From positions 186,001 to 250,000 of the forward strand of contig NZ_LIPT01000001.1 of NCBI RefSeq assembly GCF_001418225.1: a DNA stretch of 64,000 nt, given 5' to 3'. Shown here one piece after another: positions 24,508 through 36,245 of this stretch. Made by a program: the position numbers and the translations under genes. Source of the DNA: Pannonibacter indicus. GTDB taxonomy: Bacteria; Pseudomonadota; Alphaproteobacteria; Rhizobiales; Stappiaceae. Below the pieces are notes generated by a model, which saw only the letters and a list, made by a program, of their open reading frames with translations, made no database searches and was not told the DNA's origin. The first letter of the stretch is position 1, and each line of letters opens with the position of its first letter.

Positions 24508-26988
24508 TCAATGCCGCTCGACAAAGCTGTCGATCACCCGCTTCTCGCCGGCCTTCTCGAAGTCGATGGTCAGCTTGTTGCCCTCAATCGCCCGGATCGC
24601 GCCATAGCCGAACTTGATGTGGAACACCCGTTCACCGATCTCGAACTGCGAGGGCTTGTCCGCCACGGAGCGGGCCACCAGCTCGCCCTCGATGGTCAGC
24701 GGCCCTTGCGCCCGGCTGCGGGCAGAGCGCATGTCGCCGCGCCGCCCGTAGTCCTCGCCGCCCGCCCGCGCCTTCTGCGCCCGCTGCCAGCCAGGTGTCG
24801 CGTAAGTGTTCTGGAAGGCATCGCGGCTGTCGAAGCGTGACACGCCGTAGCTGTTGCCCCCGCCATAGCCGCCGCCGCTGTAGCCGCCATAGCGGCTGGA
24901 GCTTTCGACCACTTCCACATGATCCTCCGGCAGCTCATCGAGAAACCGCGAGGGAATGCTCGACTGCCAGGAGCCATGGATGCGCCGGTTGGAAGCAAAC
25001 CAGATCTTGGCCCGCTGCCGTGCCCGGGTGATTCCCACATAGGCAAGCCGCCGCTCCTCCTCCAGCCCGGCCCTGCCGCCGTCGTCCAGTGCCCGCTGAT
25101 GCGGGAAGAGCCCCTCTTCCCAGCCCGGCAGGAACACCGTGTCGAACTCCAGCCCCTTGGCCGAATGCAGCGTCATGATCGACACCGCATCGGCCGCGTC
25201 GGCCGAATCCCGGTCCATGACGAGGGCGATATGCTCCAGGAACCCCGGCAGGGATTCGAACTCTTCCATGGAGCGGATGAGTTCCTTGAGGTTGTCGAGC
25301 CGCCCCGGCGCCTCGGCGGACTTGTCCTGCCGCCACATCGCCGTATAGCCGCTTTCGTCCAGAATGATTTCCGCCAGTTCCGAATGCTTGATGCAGGTGA
25401 GCTGCGCCCGCCAGCGGTCGAGATCCGCCAGCAGATCCATGAGCGCCTTGCGCGCCTTGGGCTTGATCTCTTCCGTACGGCACAGCTGCATTGCCGCCTC
25501 GATCAGCGGAATGCGCTGCGCCCGGGCCAGTTCATGCACGATCTTCAGCGTCGCCTCGCCAAGACCGCGCTTGGGCGTATTGACGATGCGCTCGAACGCC
25601 AGATCATCGGCCGGCTGCACCACACAGCGGAAATAGGCCATGGCATCGCGGATTTCGAGCCGCTCATAGAAGCGCGGGCCGCCGATGACGCGGTAGTTCA
25701 GCCCCAGCGTGATGAAACGGTCTTCAAATTCGCGCATCTGGAAGGACGCGCGCACCAGAATGGCGATCTGGTTGAGCGGATGCCCCTTGCCCTGCAGCGC
25801 CTCGATTTCATCGCCGATGGAGCGGGCTTCTTCCTCCGAATCCCAGGCGGAGGCCACCGTCACCGGTTCGGCCTCCGGATCCTTGTCATCTGTGAACAAC
25901 GTCTTGCCCAGCCGCCCCTCGTTATGGGCGATCAGATGTGAGGCCGCGCCGAGAATATGAGCCGTGGAGCGGTAATTCCGCTCCAGCCGGATGACGAGCG
26001 CGCCGGGGAAATCGTGTTCGAAGCGCAAGATGTTGTCCACCTCCGCGCCGCGCCAGCCGTAGATCGACTGGTCGTCGTCACCCACGCAGCAGATATTGGC
26101 ATTCCCCTGCGCCAGCAGCCGCAGCCACAGATACTGGGCGACGTTGGTGTCCTGATACTCATCCACCAGCATGTAGCGGAAGCGGCGCTGATAGTCTTTC
26201 AGTACGTCCGGCTGGGTCTTGAACAGGGTGATGCAGTGGAGCAGCAGGTCGCCAAAATCCGCCGCATTCAGCACGGACAGCCGGTCCTGATACTCCTCGT
26301 AAAGCTTGCGCCCCTTGCCATTGCCGAAGGAGCGTGCCTCGCCTTCCGGAATGTCCTTCGGCGTCAGGCCACGGTTCTTCCAGCTGTCTACCTGTGCGGC
26401 AAACATGCGCGCCGTCCAGCGCTTCTCATCCAGCCCCTCGGCCTGGATCACCTGTTTCATCAGGCGCAGCTGATCGTCGGTGTCGAGGATGGTGAAGCTG
26501 CTCTTGAGGCCCACCAGCTCCGCATGGCGGCGCAGGATCTTCACGCAGATGGAGTGGAACGTGCCGAGCCACGCCATGCCCTCCACGCCCTCGCCCACGT
26601 AACGGGCGATGCGCTCCTTCATCTCGCGCGCCGCCTTGTTGGTGAAGGTCACCGCAAGGATCTGCGAGGGATAGGCCCGGCCGCTCGCCAGAATATGCGC
26701 GATGCGGGTGGTCAGAACCCGCGTCTTGCCGGTGCCAGCCCCTGCCAGCACCAGAACCGGCCCGTCGGCACTTTCCACTGCCAGCCGCTGTTCCGGGTTG
26801 AGGCCTTCGAAATACTCCGGCGCCCTGCCCTGCTGGCCAGCCCCCTGCCGCGCCGCCAGGGCCCGCGCCGCAATGCCGCCGCCCTGCGGCCAGTGGGCGG
26901 CAACAGGCGCAGGTCCCGGCCCAAACCCGGCATCATACTCGGCGTCAATATCGCTCCAGTCGTCGGAAAAACCGGGAGGCACAGTCAT
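24508..26988 (-). CDS. uvrD: UvrD/PcrA-type ATP-dependent DNA helicase
   Basis: An 826-aa superfamily-1 helicase that unwinds DNA 3' to 5' in nucleotide-excision and mismatch repair and removes protein blocks. The motifs appear in order: Q-motif LNPEQRLAVESADGP, Walker A AGAGTGKTRVLTTRIA, Ia VTFTNKAAREMK, II VDEYQDTN, III VGDDDQSIYGWRGA, IV LERNYRS, V MTLHSAKGLEFDTVFLPG and VI YVGITRAR. The first 60 residues are a Pro/Gly/Ala-rich extension. A Gly/Tyr-rich segment (SSRYGGYSGGGYGGG) precedes a C-terminal Tudor-like region with GERVFHIKFGYGAI, a PcrA/UvrD trait. It is a stand-alone gene. Confidence 0.93.
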   Translation of the reverse strand: MTVPPGFSDDWSDIDAEYDAGFGPGPAPVAAHWPQGGGIAARALAARQGAGQQGRAPEYFEGLNPEQRLAVESADGPVLVLAGAGTGKTRVLTTRIAHILASGRAYPSQILAVTFTNKAAREMKERIARYVGEGVEGMAWLGTFHSICVKILRRHAELVGLKSSFTILDTDDQLRLMKQVIQAEGLDEKRWTARMFAAQVDSWKNRGLTPKDIPEGEARSFGNGKGRKLYEEYQDRLSVLNAADFGDLLLHCITLFKTQPDVLKDYQRRFRYMLVDEYQDTNVAQYLWLRLLAQGNANICCVGDDDQSIYGWRGAEVDNILRFEHDFPGALVIRLERNYRSTAHILGAASHLIAHNEGRLGKTLFTDDKDPEAEPVTVASAWDSEEEARSIGDEIEALQGKGHPLNQIAILVRASFQMREFEDRFITLGLNYRVIGGPRFYERLEIRDAMAYFRCVVQPADDLAFERIVNTPKRGLGEATLKIVHELARAQRIPLIEAAMQLCRTEEIKPKARKALMDLLADLDRWRAQLTCIKHSELAEIILDESGYTAMWRQDKSAEAPGRLDNLKELIRSMEEFESLPGFLEHIALVMDRDSADAADAVSIMTLHSAKGLEFDTVFLPGWEEGLFPHQRALDDGGRAGLEEERRLAYVGITRARQRAKIWFASNRRIHGSWQSSIPSRFLDELPEDHVEVVESSSRYGGYSGGGYGGGNSYGVSRFDSRDAFQNTYATPGWQRAQKARAGGEDYGRRGDMRSARSRAQGPLTIEGELVARSVADKPSQFEIGERVFHIKFGYGAIRAIEGNKLTIDFEKAGEKRVIDSFVERH

Positions 26989-27184
26989 TCATCCAGCCAG
27001 GGTTCGGGTGCATTTCATGGAGAACAATATAGCAACAATCACGGCAAGAGCGAGGCTTTGAGGGGAATATAATGGGGGAAAGGATGGGAGGGGACTAACG
27101 CACTGGATCATCCTATCCGGAAGATCGATTGTATTTACCTCTACCTCCCTTCATGATTGCTAGCACATGCAGGATGGATGAAAC

Positions 27185-27472
27185 GTGCCGTTCCATGTCT
27201 ACACCACAGTCAGCGGGATGAATGGCACCTTGTACACCAGGGTAACGAATGATCTTGCCCGCCGCATTCACGAGCACCGGACATGCATCGGCTCAGCATT
27301 CTGCAAGAAACACAGTGCAGTTCTGCTGGTCTATTACGAAACATTTGAGGATCCAGAGACGGCCATCAGCGCAGATAAGCGCATCAAACTCTGGCAGCGC
27401 AGCTGGAAGATCCAGCTGATCGAGCGCTTCAATCCCGGCTGGAAGGACCTTTATCTGACACTCAACAAGTGA
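27185..27472 (+). CDS. Degenerate GIY-YIG family protein
   Basis: A 95-aa protein alignable over its full length with the small YhbQ-like GIY-YIG nucleases (NGTLYxxVTNDLARRIxEH, then KRIKLWQRSWKIQLIERFNPGWKDLY). Several signature positions are changed. The GIY block reads VYTTVSG. The YIG triad is YTR instead of YIG. The glutamate of the usual REKxxKxWxR segment is Asp (SADKRIKLW). The Arg of LARR is kept. It therefore may have lost nuclease activity. The start is a GTG at 27185 behind AGGATGGATGAAAC. A pseudogene in decline or a DNA-binding derivative are both possible. Confidence 0.75.
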   Translation: MPFHVYTTVSGMNGTLYTRVTNDLARRIHEHRTCIGSAFCKKHSAVLLVYYETFEDPETAISADKRIKLWQRSWKIQLIERFNPGWKDLYLTLNK

Positions 27473-27539
27473 CAGCACTGGAGTACTCGCCACGTGCATC
27501 ACTTCAACAGGAAGCACAGCCCCACCCCACACACCGTGC

Positions 27540-27712
27540 CGCCCCGGGCGGAGCGGAGCGCAGACCCGGGGTCCACTCACTCCCAGAGTGGTGAGGCTGC
27601 GGCAGAACGGACAGGCTTGCACAAAATCCCGTTGCCGCAGCACTCGGGAATACGGCATCTCTCTGCAAGCGAGTGGGCCCCGGCTCGCGCTGCGCTTGGC
27701 CGGGGGTGACTC
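27540..27712. repeat. Paired inverted intergenic repeat, locus C
   Basis: In the 255-bp gap between the GIY-YIG gene and ligA, a left element (CCCGGGCGGAGCGGAGCGCA, then GACCCGGGGTCCACTCACTC) faces a right element (CTCTCTGCAAGCGAGTG at 27659-27675, then GGCCCCGGCTCGCGCTGCGC, then GGCCGGGGGTGAC). The right element is related to the left element of locus B, with an exact 17-base match in reverse complement. About 80 bp of unique sequence lies between the arms. Confidence 0.8.
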
Positions 27713-27727
27713 TGTGCCAGCCTCCCC

Positions 27728-29941
<2,214 letters not shown>

Positions 29942-30023
29942 TCATATACCGATGGAACCGGAAGCAGGGCTGCCGGGTTCTGTCTGCGAACAGAGCTTTT
30001 AAAGCCAGAAAAAGGAGAGGCCA

Positions 30024-30257
30024 ATGCCCGCGAACAATAATTCAGCAAAGCTTCGTCCCGGTAGCAATGCAGGTTGGTTTGTGGCAGGCGCCCTCGCCGT
30101 GGCTCTGGTCGGCGTCGCGCTTTATGCGGCGGAAGGCGGTTTCGCCAAACAGGACAAGGCCGTGATCGAGCTGAATATCCCGAATGTGGGTGATGGCAAG
30201 ATCGAACTGCCCAAGCCTCAGGAAGGCCCGATGACAACGCCGACGACGCGGGAGTAA
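30024..30257 (+). CDS. Small single-pass membrane protein
   Basis: A 77-aa protein with a short basic N-terminus, one hydrophobic helix (about residues 18-37, WFVAGALAVALVGVALYAA) and a C-terminal hydrophilic domain ending in Pro/Thr residues (KPQEGPMTTPTTRE). A strong AAGGAGAGG ribosome site precedes the ATG. No known domain is apparent. It lies on the opposite strand between recN and ligA and so has its own promoter. Confidence 0.7.
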   Translation: MPANNNSAKLRPGSNAGWFVAGALAVALVGVALYAAEGGFAKQDKAVIELNIPNVGDGKIELPKPQEGPMTTPTTRE

Positions 30258-30289
30258 TCCCCGTACAAGGCAGAGGCAAGACACTCCAA

Positions 30290-30316
30290 GTCAGGTGAAA
30301 TCCCCCCGCACCTGAC
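30290..30316 (+). terminator. Weak candidate terminator after the small membrane-protein gene
   Basis: GTCAGGTG, an 11-base loop, CACCTGAC, then CTTC. The 8-bp stem is perfect but the tail is poor in T. Confidence 0.35.
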
Positions 30317-30320
30317 CTTC

Positions 30321-30371
30321 ATGGCCCACGCTCCACGCAAGCCCCCCAACTCAGCCCGGAGCGTGGGCCAT
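30321..30371. repeat. 14-bp inverted repeat at the recN 3' end
   Basis: ATGGCCCACGCTCC at 30321-30334 and its exact reverse complement at 30358-30371, where it encodes the last residues of RecN (MAHAPG). The 23-base loop contains the recN stop. No U-tract follows on the minus strand. It may be a transcript-end or mRNA-stability hairpin. Confidence 0.6.
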
Positions 30372-32021
30372 GAGCTTTTCAGCCGCCGCACGGGCTTCAT
30401 CGGTGATGACGCTGCCCGCCAGCATCCGGGCGATTTCCTCGCGCCGGTGCGCATCATCAATCGGGGTGATGCGGGTGGCCACCCGGTCCTCGGCGACCGC
30501 TTCCTTCGAAATCAGCAAATGACCATTGGCACGGGCCGCCACTTGCGGCGCATGCGTCACCGTCAGCACCTGCACGGAGCGGGCAAGCCGCGCCAGACGC
30601 AGGCCGATCGCCTCCGCCACGGCACCGCCCACGCCCGTGTCAATCTCGTCGAACACCAGCACCGGAACGGAACCGCTGTCCGCCAGGGACACCTTGAGCG
30701 CCAGCAGAAAGCGGGACAGTTCGCCGCCGGAGGCAACCTTCATCATCGGGCCGGGGCGCGTGCCGGGGTTGGTCTGCACCCAGAATTCCACCGTATCAAC
30801 ACCGCTCGCCGACCTGTTCTCCGGATCACTGGTCATCTCGACGATGAAGCGCGCCCGCTCCAGCTTCAGGGCCGGAAGCTCGGCGGCAACAGCTGCCTCC
30901 AGCGCACGGGCCGCCGTGGCACGGCGGGCGGAAAGATTTGCCGCGAGGCCATCAAAGATCCTGCGGGCAGCTTCAGCTTCTGCGGCCAGCGCATCCAGCT
31001 TTTCCTCGCCCGCATCCAGATCATTAAGGTCAGCCGCCATTTTCTGGCGCAGGGCCGGCAGCTCATCCACCTGAACGGAGAACTTGCGGGCCGCAGCGCG
31101 CAATGCAAACAGCCGCTCCTCGGCAGATTCCAGTTCGCGCGGATCGAAATCCGTCTCGCGGATGGCAGCTTCAAGACCCGAACGGGCTTCCTCGAGGTTG
31201 TCGAGCGCCGTTGCCAGCGCCGCCACCGGGCCGGAGAGCAGCTTTGGCACCTGATCGGCCTTGCGCTCCAGACGGCGCAGCAGACTGGACAGTTCCGGGA
31301 CCGGTGACGCGCCGCCGTTCAGCGTTTCATAGGCCTCGTTGAGGTCGGTGGCGATCTTCTCCACCTGCATCATCTCGGCCCGGCGCAGCGCCAGCGCCTC
31401 TTCCTCACCCTGCTTCGGGTCGAGGGTCTTCAACTCATCCACGGCCGAGCGCAGAAAATCGGCTTCGCGGCGGGCGGCCTCAATGCGGGACTTGTGATCG
31501 CGCAGCGCCTTTTCCGCCTTGCGATAAGCGGAATAGGCCGCTTCAACCGCCGTCAGATCGCCCTGCAGCACCCCAAAGGCGTCCAGCAGCAGGCGGTGGC
31601 TTTCAGGATCTACGAGCGCCCGCTCGTCGTGCTGGCCATGCACCTCGACCAGCATCTGCCCCGCCTGCCGGAGAAGGCCGACGCTGACGGGCTGGTCGTT
31701 GATGAAGGCCCGGCTGCGGCCATCGGCCGTCTGGATGCGGCGCAGGATGACATCGCCATCGTTGGGCACGTCGTTTTCGCGCAGCAGAGCGCGAACGGGA
31801 TGGGCATCCGCAACATCGAAGACGGCGGCCACCTGCCCCTGCGCCTCACCGTGGCGCACAAGCCCAGCATCGCCCCGCCCGCCAAGGGCAAGTGTCAGCG
31901 CATCGAGAAGGATGGACTTGCCTGCACCGGTTTCACCGGTCAGCACAGTCATGCCGCCGGAAAACTCGATGTCGAGCCGGTCGATGAGGACGATATCGCG
32001 AATGGACAGCGTCGCCAGCAT
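30351..32021 (-). CDS. recN: DNA repair protein RecN
   Basis: A 556-aa SMC-like ATPase for double-strand break repair. N-terminal Walker A is in TVLTGETGAGKSILLDALTLAL. The C-terminal half has the ABC signature KVASGGELSRFLLALKVSLAD, Walker B VLVFDEIDTGVGGAVAEAIG and the H-loop VLTVTHAPQVAA. The middle third is the coiled-coil arm (charged, Leu-repeat, about residues 155-370), shorter than in SMC. The starting MLATLSIRDIVLIDRLDIEF is the canonical N-terminus. It follows bamD by 36 bases on the same strand. Confidence 0.95.
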   Translation of the reverse strand: MLATLSIRDIVLIDRLDIEFSGGMTVLTGETGAGKSILLDALTLALGGRGDAGLVRHGEAQGQVAAVFDVADAHPVRALLRENDVPNDGDVILRRIQTADGRSRAFINDQPVSVGLLRQAGQMLVEVHGQHDERALVDPESHRLLLDAFGVLQGDLTAVEAAYSAYRKAEKALRDHKSRIEAARREADFLRSAVDELKTLDPKQGEEEALALRRAEMMQVEKIATDLNEAYETLNGGASPVPELSSLLRRLERKADQVPKLLSGPVAALATALDNLEEARSGLEAAIRETDFDPRELESAEERLFALRAAARKFSVQVDELPALRQKMAADLNDLDAGEEKLDALAAEAEAARRIFDGLAANLSARRATAARALEAAVAAELPALKLERARFIVEMTSDPENRSASGVDTVEFWVQTNPGTRPGPMMKVASGGELSRFLLALKVSLADSGSVPVLVFDEIDTGVGGAVAEAIGLRLARLARSVQVLTVTHAPQVAARANGHLLISKEAVAEDRVATRITPIDDAHRREEIARMLAGSVITDEARAAAEKLMAHAPG

Positions 32022-32057
32022 GTGAAATTGCCCCGCCCTGATGACCCGGTATCCGGA

Positions 32058-32909
32058 TCAGAACACATTCACCCCCTGGAAGGCGCGGCTGATCCAGCTC
32101 GACTTGTTCTCGGAGGGCTCATATCCGCCCTTCTTCAACAGCGAGAAAGCGTCCTTGTACCACTGGCTGTCAGGATAATTGTGACCAAGGATGGCCGCAG
32201 CGGTCTGCGCCTCGTTCACCACACCCAGCGCGTAATAGCCTTCGGTCAGACGGAACAGGGCTTCCTCGACGTGGCGGGTGGTCTGATAATTGATCACAAC
32301 CGTCTTGAAGCGGTTGATCGCCGCGATGTAGTTGCGCCGCTCCAGATAGTAGCGGCCAACCTGCATTTCCTTGCCCGCCAGCTGATCTTCCGCCATCAGC
32401 AGCTTGGCCTTGGCGTCCGCCGTGTATTCGCTGTTGGGATAGCGCTGGATCAGTTCGCTGAAGGTCTGAGCGGCCTGCTCGGTGATCTTCTGGTCGCGGG
32501 TGATGTCCGGAATCTGGCGCTGATAGGACTGGCCCTTCAGATACAGCGCATAGGCCGCATCTTCACTGCCCGGATAAAGCGTGATGAAGCGGTCGGCTGC
32601 ATTGATCGTCTCGGCGTAGCGGCCCAGCGAGAAATTGATGTAGGCAAGGTTGATCAGCGACTTCCGGGCGTACTCGGAATAAGGGTAGGTCTTGTCGACC
32701 TCGGAGAATTTCTTGCCGGCATCGCTCAGGCGGCCTGCATTGCGCAGCGCCAGGCCCTCGTTGAACAGCACTTCGGCCGGTGTATCGTCCAGCGCCAGGT
32801 CGTCATCGTCCTTGGATGCGCAAGCCGACAGGGTCAGTGCACATACCAGCATGATCGAGCCAAGAAGGGCAGTCTTTCTGCCGGAACGCTTGCCAGCCTC
32901 TGTTGCCAT
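32058..32909 (-). CDS. bamD: Outer-membrane assembly lipoprotein BamD (ComL)
   Basis: A 283-aa lipoprotein of the BAM complex that inserts beta-barrel proteins. The N-terminus is a signal sequence with the lipobox LTLSAC, Cys being lipidated. TPR-like helices follow in the family pattern: PAEVLFNEGLALRNAG, FSEVDKTYPYSEYARKSL, ADRFITLYPGSEDAAYAL and FSELIQRYPNSEYTADAK. The ATG at 32909 puts the signal peptide at the very start. A GTG four codons upstream (32921) is closer to a GAGG site and is possible. It sits between lpxC and recN. Confidence 0.94.
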   Translation of the reverse strand: MATEAGKRSGRKTALLGSIMLVCALTLSACASKDDDDLALDDTPAEVLFNEGLALRNAGRLSDAGKKFSEVDKTYPYSEYARKSLINLAYINFSLGRYAETINAADRFITLYPGSEDAAYALYLKGQSYQRQIPDITRDQKITEQAAQTFSELIQRYPNSEYTADAKAKLLMAEDQLAGKEMQVGRYYLERRNYIAAINRFKTVVINYQTTRHVEEALFRLTEGYYALGVVNEAQTAAAILGHNYPDSQWYKDAFSLLKKGGYEPSENKSSWISRAFQGVNVF

Positions 32910-33083
32910 GTTTCGCAGCACGCCTCACCACTCCTTGCCCGAGTTATGCATGAGCCCCCTGCCCAGGGGCCACAGTCCGGTTACCAAACACGTTCCACAC
33001 TAAGGCTTTTAGCGGAACCGGACGGCATTCGTCACGCCGTGTCTCGTCTTTTTTGAGCTTTTTTGTGACCGTAGACAAAGAGC

Positions 33084-33102
33084 GGGCGCCTCCCGGGCGC
33101 CC
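33084..33102 (-). terminator. Candidate terminator after lpxC
   Basis: A perfect 7-bp stem (GGGCGCC, 5-base loop, GGCGCCC) lies 26 bases past the lpxC stop. On the minus strand it is followed by GCTCTTTGTC, a weak U-run. If real it would separate lpxC from bamD. The 207-bp gap holds no other gene. Confidence 0.5.
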
Positions 33103-33128
33103 TCACTCGAATGACTTGTGCAAAAAAC

Positions 33129-34082
33129 TCAGGAAACCTCAGGGCCAAAGGCCGCAGCCGCCAGGCCGGACCGCTCGACATTGCCATGTTCGCGCCATGC
33201 CGGAGCCTCGACAATTTCGAACACACCCTGCCCGGTCTTGCTGAACAGCTCCGCCAGAATGGCCACATTCATGCGGTGTCCGGCCTTGTAGGAGCGGTAG
33301 AGGCCGAGAATCGGCAGTCCGGCCAGTGCCAGATCACCAACCGCATCCAGCGTCTTGTGACGGACGAATTCGTCAGCCCAGCGGGTGCCTTCCGGGTTGA
33401 GCACCCGGTCGTCGGCCACGGCGACGGAATTCTCCAGCGACGAGCCACGGGCAAAGCCCATCGCCCACAGCTTCTCGACTTCCTTGACCTGCCCGAAGGT
33501 GCGGGCCCTCGACACTTCCTTGCGGAACACATCCGGGGTCATGTCGCTGGCAAAGGTCTGACGGCCGATCAGCGGAGTCTCGAATTCGATGGTCACCTCG
33601 AAACGGGTGCCGGAATAGGGCAGAAGCTCGCACCAGGCGCCATTCTGCTCAAAGCGGACCGGCTTCTTGATTCGCAGATAGCGGCGGCCGCGGTCGAGGC
33701 GCTTCAGGCCCACCTGGTCAATGGCTTCCACGAAGGCAGCCGCGCTGCCGTCCATGATCGGCATTTCCGGACCGTCCATTTCGACGATGACATTGTCAAC
33801 GCCGAGGCCGCGCAGGGCTGCCATCAGATGCTCGACCGTGGACACGCCGTTGCGGGCCGGATCAGCCATCACGGTGCAAAGCGCCGTCGCGGTCACGTGA
33901 TCCCAGCGGCCGGGAATGTCCGTCTGCAGATCATCGCTTACGTCCGTGCGGTGGAAGACGATGCCCGTTCCAGCATCTGCGGGCAGCAGGGTCACCGAGG
34001 CCGGCGCGCCCGAATGGACGCCAATGCCTGTCAGTGTCACCTGATCCGCCACAGTGGTCTGGAAATCAAGACGGTTGGTCAT
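33129..34082 (-). CDS. lpxC: UDP-3-O-acyl-GlcNAc deacetylase LpxC
   Basis: A 317-aa zinc enzyme that performs the committed step of lipid A synthesis. Conserved blocks are QTTVADQVTLTGIGVHSG, the zinc-binding His in NGVSTVEHLMAAL, EMPIMDGSAAAFV with the second domain, KEVSRARTFGQVKEVEKL and LDAVGDLALAGLPILGLYRSYKAGHRMN with the remaining zinc and catalytic residues. Start at ATG 34082 (MTNRLDFQTTV), not the upstream in-frame ATG. Its own promoter is likely in the 260-bp gap after the ftsZ terminator. Confidence 0.96.
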   Translation of the reverse strand: MTNRLDFQTTVADQVTLTGIGVHSGAPASVTLLPADAGTGIVFHRTDVSDDLQTDIPGRWDHVTATALCTVMADPARNGVSTVEHLMAALRGLGVDNVIVEMDGPEMPIMDGSAAAFVEAIDQVGLKRLDRGRRYLRIKKPVRFEQNGAWCELLPYSGTRFEVTIEFETPLIGRQTFASDMTPDVFRKEVSRARTFGQVKEVEKLWAMGFARGSSLENSVAVADDRVLNPEGTRWADEFVRHKTLDAVGDLALAGLPILGLYRSYKAGHRMNVAILAELFSKTGQGVFEIVEAPAWREHGNVERSGLAAAAFGPEVS

Positions 34083-34287
34083 TCGGGTCTGCCTATGCCG
34101 GTGCCACGGTCCGAGTGTCATTCCGAAAACTGAAATGACTTTAGCTACCGCGTGTTAACGCTTCTGGAACTGGCAGCACAATAGCCCCGGAGAGGCCGAG
34201 TCCGAAATAAAGCTTTATTACGGTTTGTAACGCGAATTACGGCATCAACATATTGAATTCGCTACGGAACCTTCCAGACACAAGGAA

Positions 34288-34316
34288 ACGGCCTGACACA
34301 TTCCGTGTCAGGCCGT
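34288..34316 (-). terminator. Terminator after ftsZ
   Basis: ACGGCCTGACAC, a 5-base loop ATTCC, GTGTCAGGCCGT: a perfect 12-bp stem 27 bases past the ftsZ stop. The minus-strand tail is TTTCCTTG. This ends the long dcw transcript before lpxC. Confidence 0.85.
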
Positions 34317-34342
34317 CCAAGGGAAGAAGGGTCAGGGGAGAC

Positions 34343-36142
34343 TCAGTTCGACTGACGGCGCAGGAACGCCGGAATCTCGAGCTGGTCTTCCTCGCTGTGC
34401 ACCTGCGGACGCGCCGGAGCGCGGCCCTGCATGTCGAGCTGACCGGCAGCAACGGCCGGGCGGCCCTGCTGGGCGGGAGCCATCTGCGGCATGCGCGGAG
34501 CCGGACGCATCTGCGGCTGGGGAGCGGCAGCCGGAGCACGGGGGGTCATGACGGGAGCAGCCTCATGCGCGGCATGCTCTTCATGATCTTCACGGCGGGA
34601 CAGACCGCTGGCCAGACGGCGCAGCAGACCCATCGGGCGGCGGTCATCGCCATGCTCTTCCATGTCGGGTGCGGGCGCTGCCATCGGCTGCGGCGCGGGA
34701 GCATGAGCCGCCGGAGCAACAGCTTCGGGGCGCTGCGGCTGGCGGGCCATCAGCTCACGCTGGGCGATCGGCGGAAAGTCTTCCACGCGCGGCATGCGCG
34801 GGGCAGCCATCGGCTGTTCGGCAGCCGGGGTCTCGAAGGGAACCGCGGCCTGGACGGGCTGCTGAACCATCGGCTGCAGCGGAGCTGCCGGAATTTCGGC
34901 CTGGACCGGAGCGGGGATTACGGCTTCGGCTGCGGGACGAAAGGATTTGGCGTCCACAGCCTCGCTCACCTGAGCGGCCGGAGCCGGCTCGTTGATCGAC
35001 AGTTCACGCTCGAGGCTGGCCAGAGCGCGGGAAGCTGCATCCTGCTGGAAGCTGGTCACGGCCGGACGCTCAACGGGACGCTCGGGCTGACGCGGAGCGG
35101 TGTTGATGACCGGACGGGCGGCAGGCTCGGTCTTCGGTGCCGGAATGGCATCGAATTCACCGTTTCCCATCAGCAGTTCCTTGTCGATGCCGGTGGCGAC
35201 GACGGAAACGCGGATGATGCCGTCCATGCTTTCATCGAAGGTTGCGCCCAGGATGATGTTGGCGTCGGCGTCCACTTCCTCGCGGATGCGGGTGGCTGCT
35301 TCATCGACTTCGAACAGGGTCAGATCGTTACCGCCCGTGATCGAGATGAGCAGGCCCTTTGCGCCCTTCATCGAGGTCTCGTCGAGCAGCGGATTGGCAA
35401 TGGCCGCTTCGGCTGCCTGCTGGGCGCGTTTCTCGCCCGATGCCTCTCCGGTGCCCATCATCGCCTTGCCCATGCCGCGCATGATCGAGCGCACGTCGGC
35501 AAAGTCGAGGTTGATGAGACCTTCCTTGACCATCAGGTCGGTGATGCAGGCCACGCCCGAATAGAGCACCTGGTCAGCCATCGCGAAAGCGTCGGCGAAG
35601 GTGGTCTGGGCATTGGCGATGCGGAACAGGTTCTGGTTCGGAATGACGATCAGAGTATCGACATTGCGCTGCAGTTCCTGAATGCCGGCTTCGGCGATGC
35701 GCATGCGGCGCGCACCTTCGAACTGGAACGGTTTGGTCACCACACCTACCGTCAGTATACCCTGGGCGCGCGCCGCCCGGGCGATGACGGGGGCAGCGCC
35801 CGTACCGGTGCCACCGCCCATGCCGGCGGTGATGAACACCATGTGCGAGCCAGACAGGTGGTCATTGATTTCGTCGATGACCTCTTCGGCAGCAGCGCTG
35901 CCGACTTCCGGCTGGGAGCCGGCACCGAGGCCTTCGGTCACAGCCACGCCCATCTGGATCAGGCGTTCTGCGTGGTTCATGGCAAGGGCCTGCGCATCCG
36001 TGTTAGCTACGACAAAGTCGCAACCCTGCAGGCCGGCCGTGATCATGTTGTTGACGGCGTTTCCGCCCGCGCCGCCGACGCCGAAAACCGTGATCCGCGG
36101 CTTCAGCTCCTGAATGTCGGGCATCTTCAGGTTGATGGTCAT
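34343..36142 (-). CDS. ftsZ: Cell-division GTPase FtsZ
   Basis: A 599-aa tubulin homologue that forms the division ring. The GTPase core (residues 1-320) has [17 protein letters not shown], the G-box [13 protein letters not shown] and the T7 synergy loop region [11 protein letters not shown]. The C-terminal 280 residues form a Pro/Ala/Gln-rich linker, then the conserved tail [12 protein letters not shown] that docks on FtsA and other partners. The long linker is normal for Rhizobiales and about 200 aa longer than in E. coli. It follows ftsA after 103 bases, in which two hairpins are seen. Confidence 0.97.
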   Translation of the reverse strand: MTINLKMPDIQELKPRITVFGVGGAGGNAVNNMITAGLQGCDFVVANTDAQALAMNHAERLIQMGVAVTEGLGAGSQPEVGSAAAEEVIDEINDHLSGSHMVFITAGMGGGTGTGAAPVIARAARAQGILTVGVVTKPFQFEGARRMRIAEAGIQELQRNVDTLIVIPNQNLFRIANAQTTFADAFAMADQVLYSGVACITDLMVKEGLINLDFADVRSIMRGMGKAMMGTGEASGEKRAQQAAEAAIANPLLDETSMKGAKGLLISITGGNDLTLFEVDEAATRIREEVDADANIILGATFDESMDGIIRVSVVATGIDKELLMGNGEFDAIPAPKTEPAARPVINTAPRQPERPVERPAVTSFQQDAASRALASLERELSINEPAPAAQVSEAVDAKSFRPAAEAVIPAPVQAEIPAAPLQPMVQQPVQAAVPFETPAAEQPMAAPRMPRVEDFPPIAQRELMARQPQRPEAVAPAAHAPAPQPMAAPAPDMEEHGDDRRPMGLLRRLASGLSRREDHEEHAAHEAAPVMTPRAPAAAPQPQMRPAPRMPQMAPAQQGRPAVAAGQLDMQGRAPARPQVHSEEDQLEIPAFLRRQSN

Positions 36143-36245
36143 TCTATCCTCGCGACCCTAAAGGAGCACCCGGTTCTCGGGGGCTCCGCATTCTTCCCTT
36201 TGAAGTTCGCCGTTTCCGGCAGTTTCCCCTGACGCGGATGCCGCG

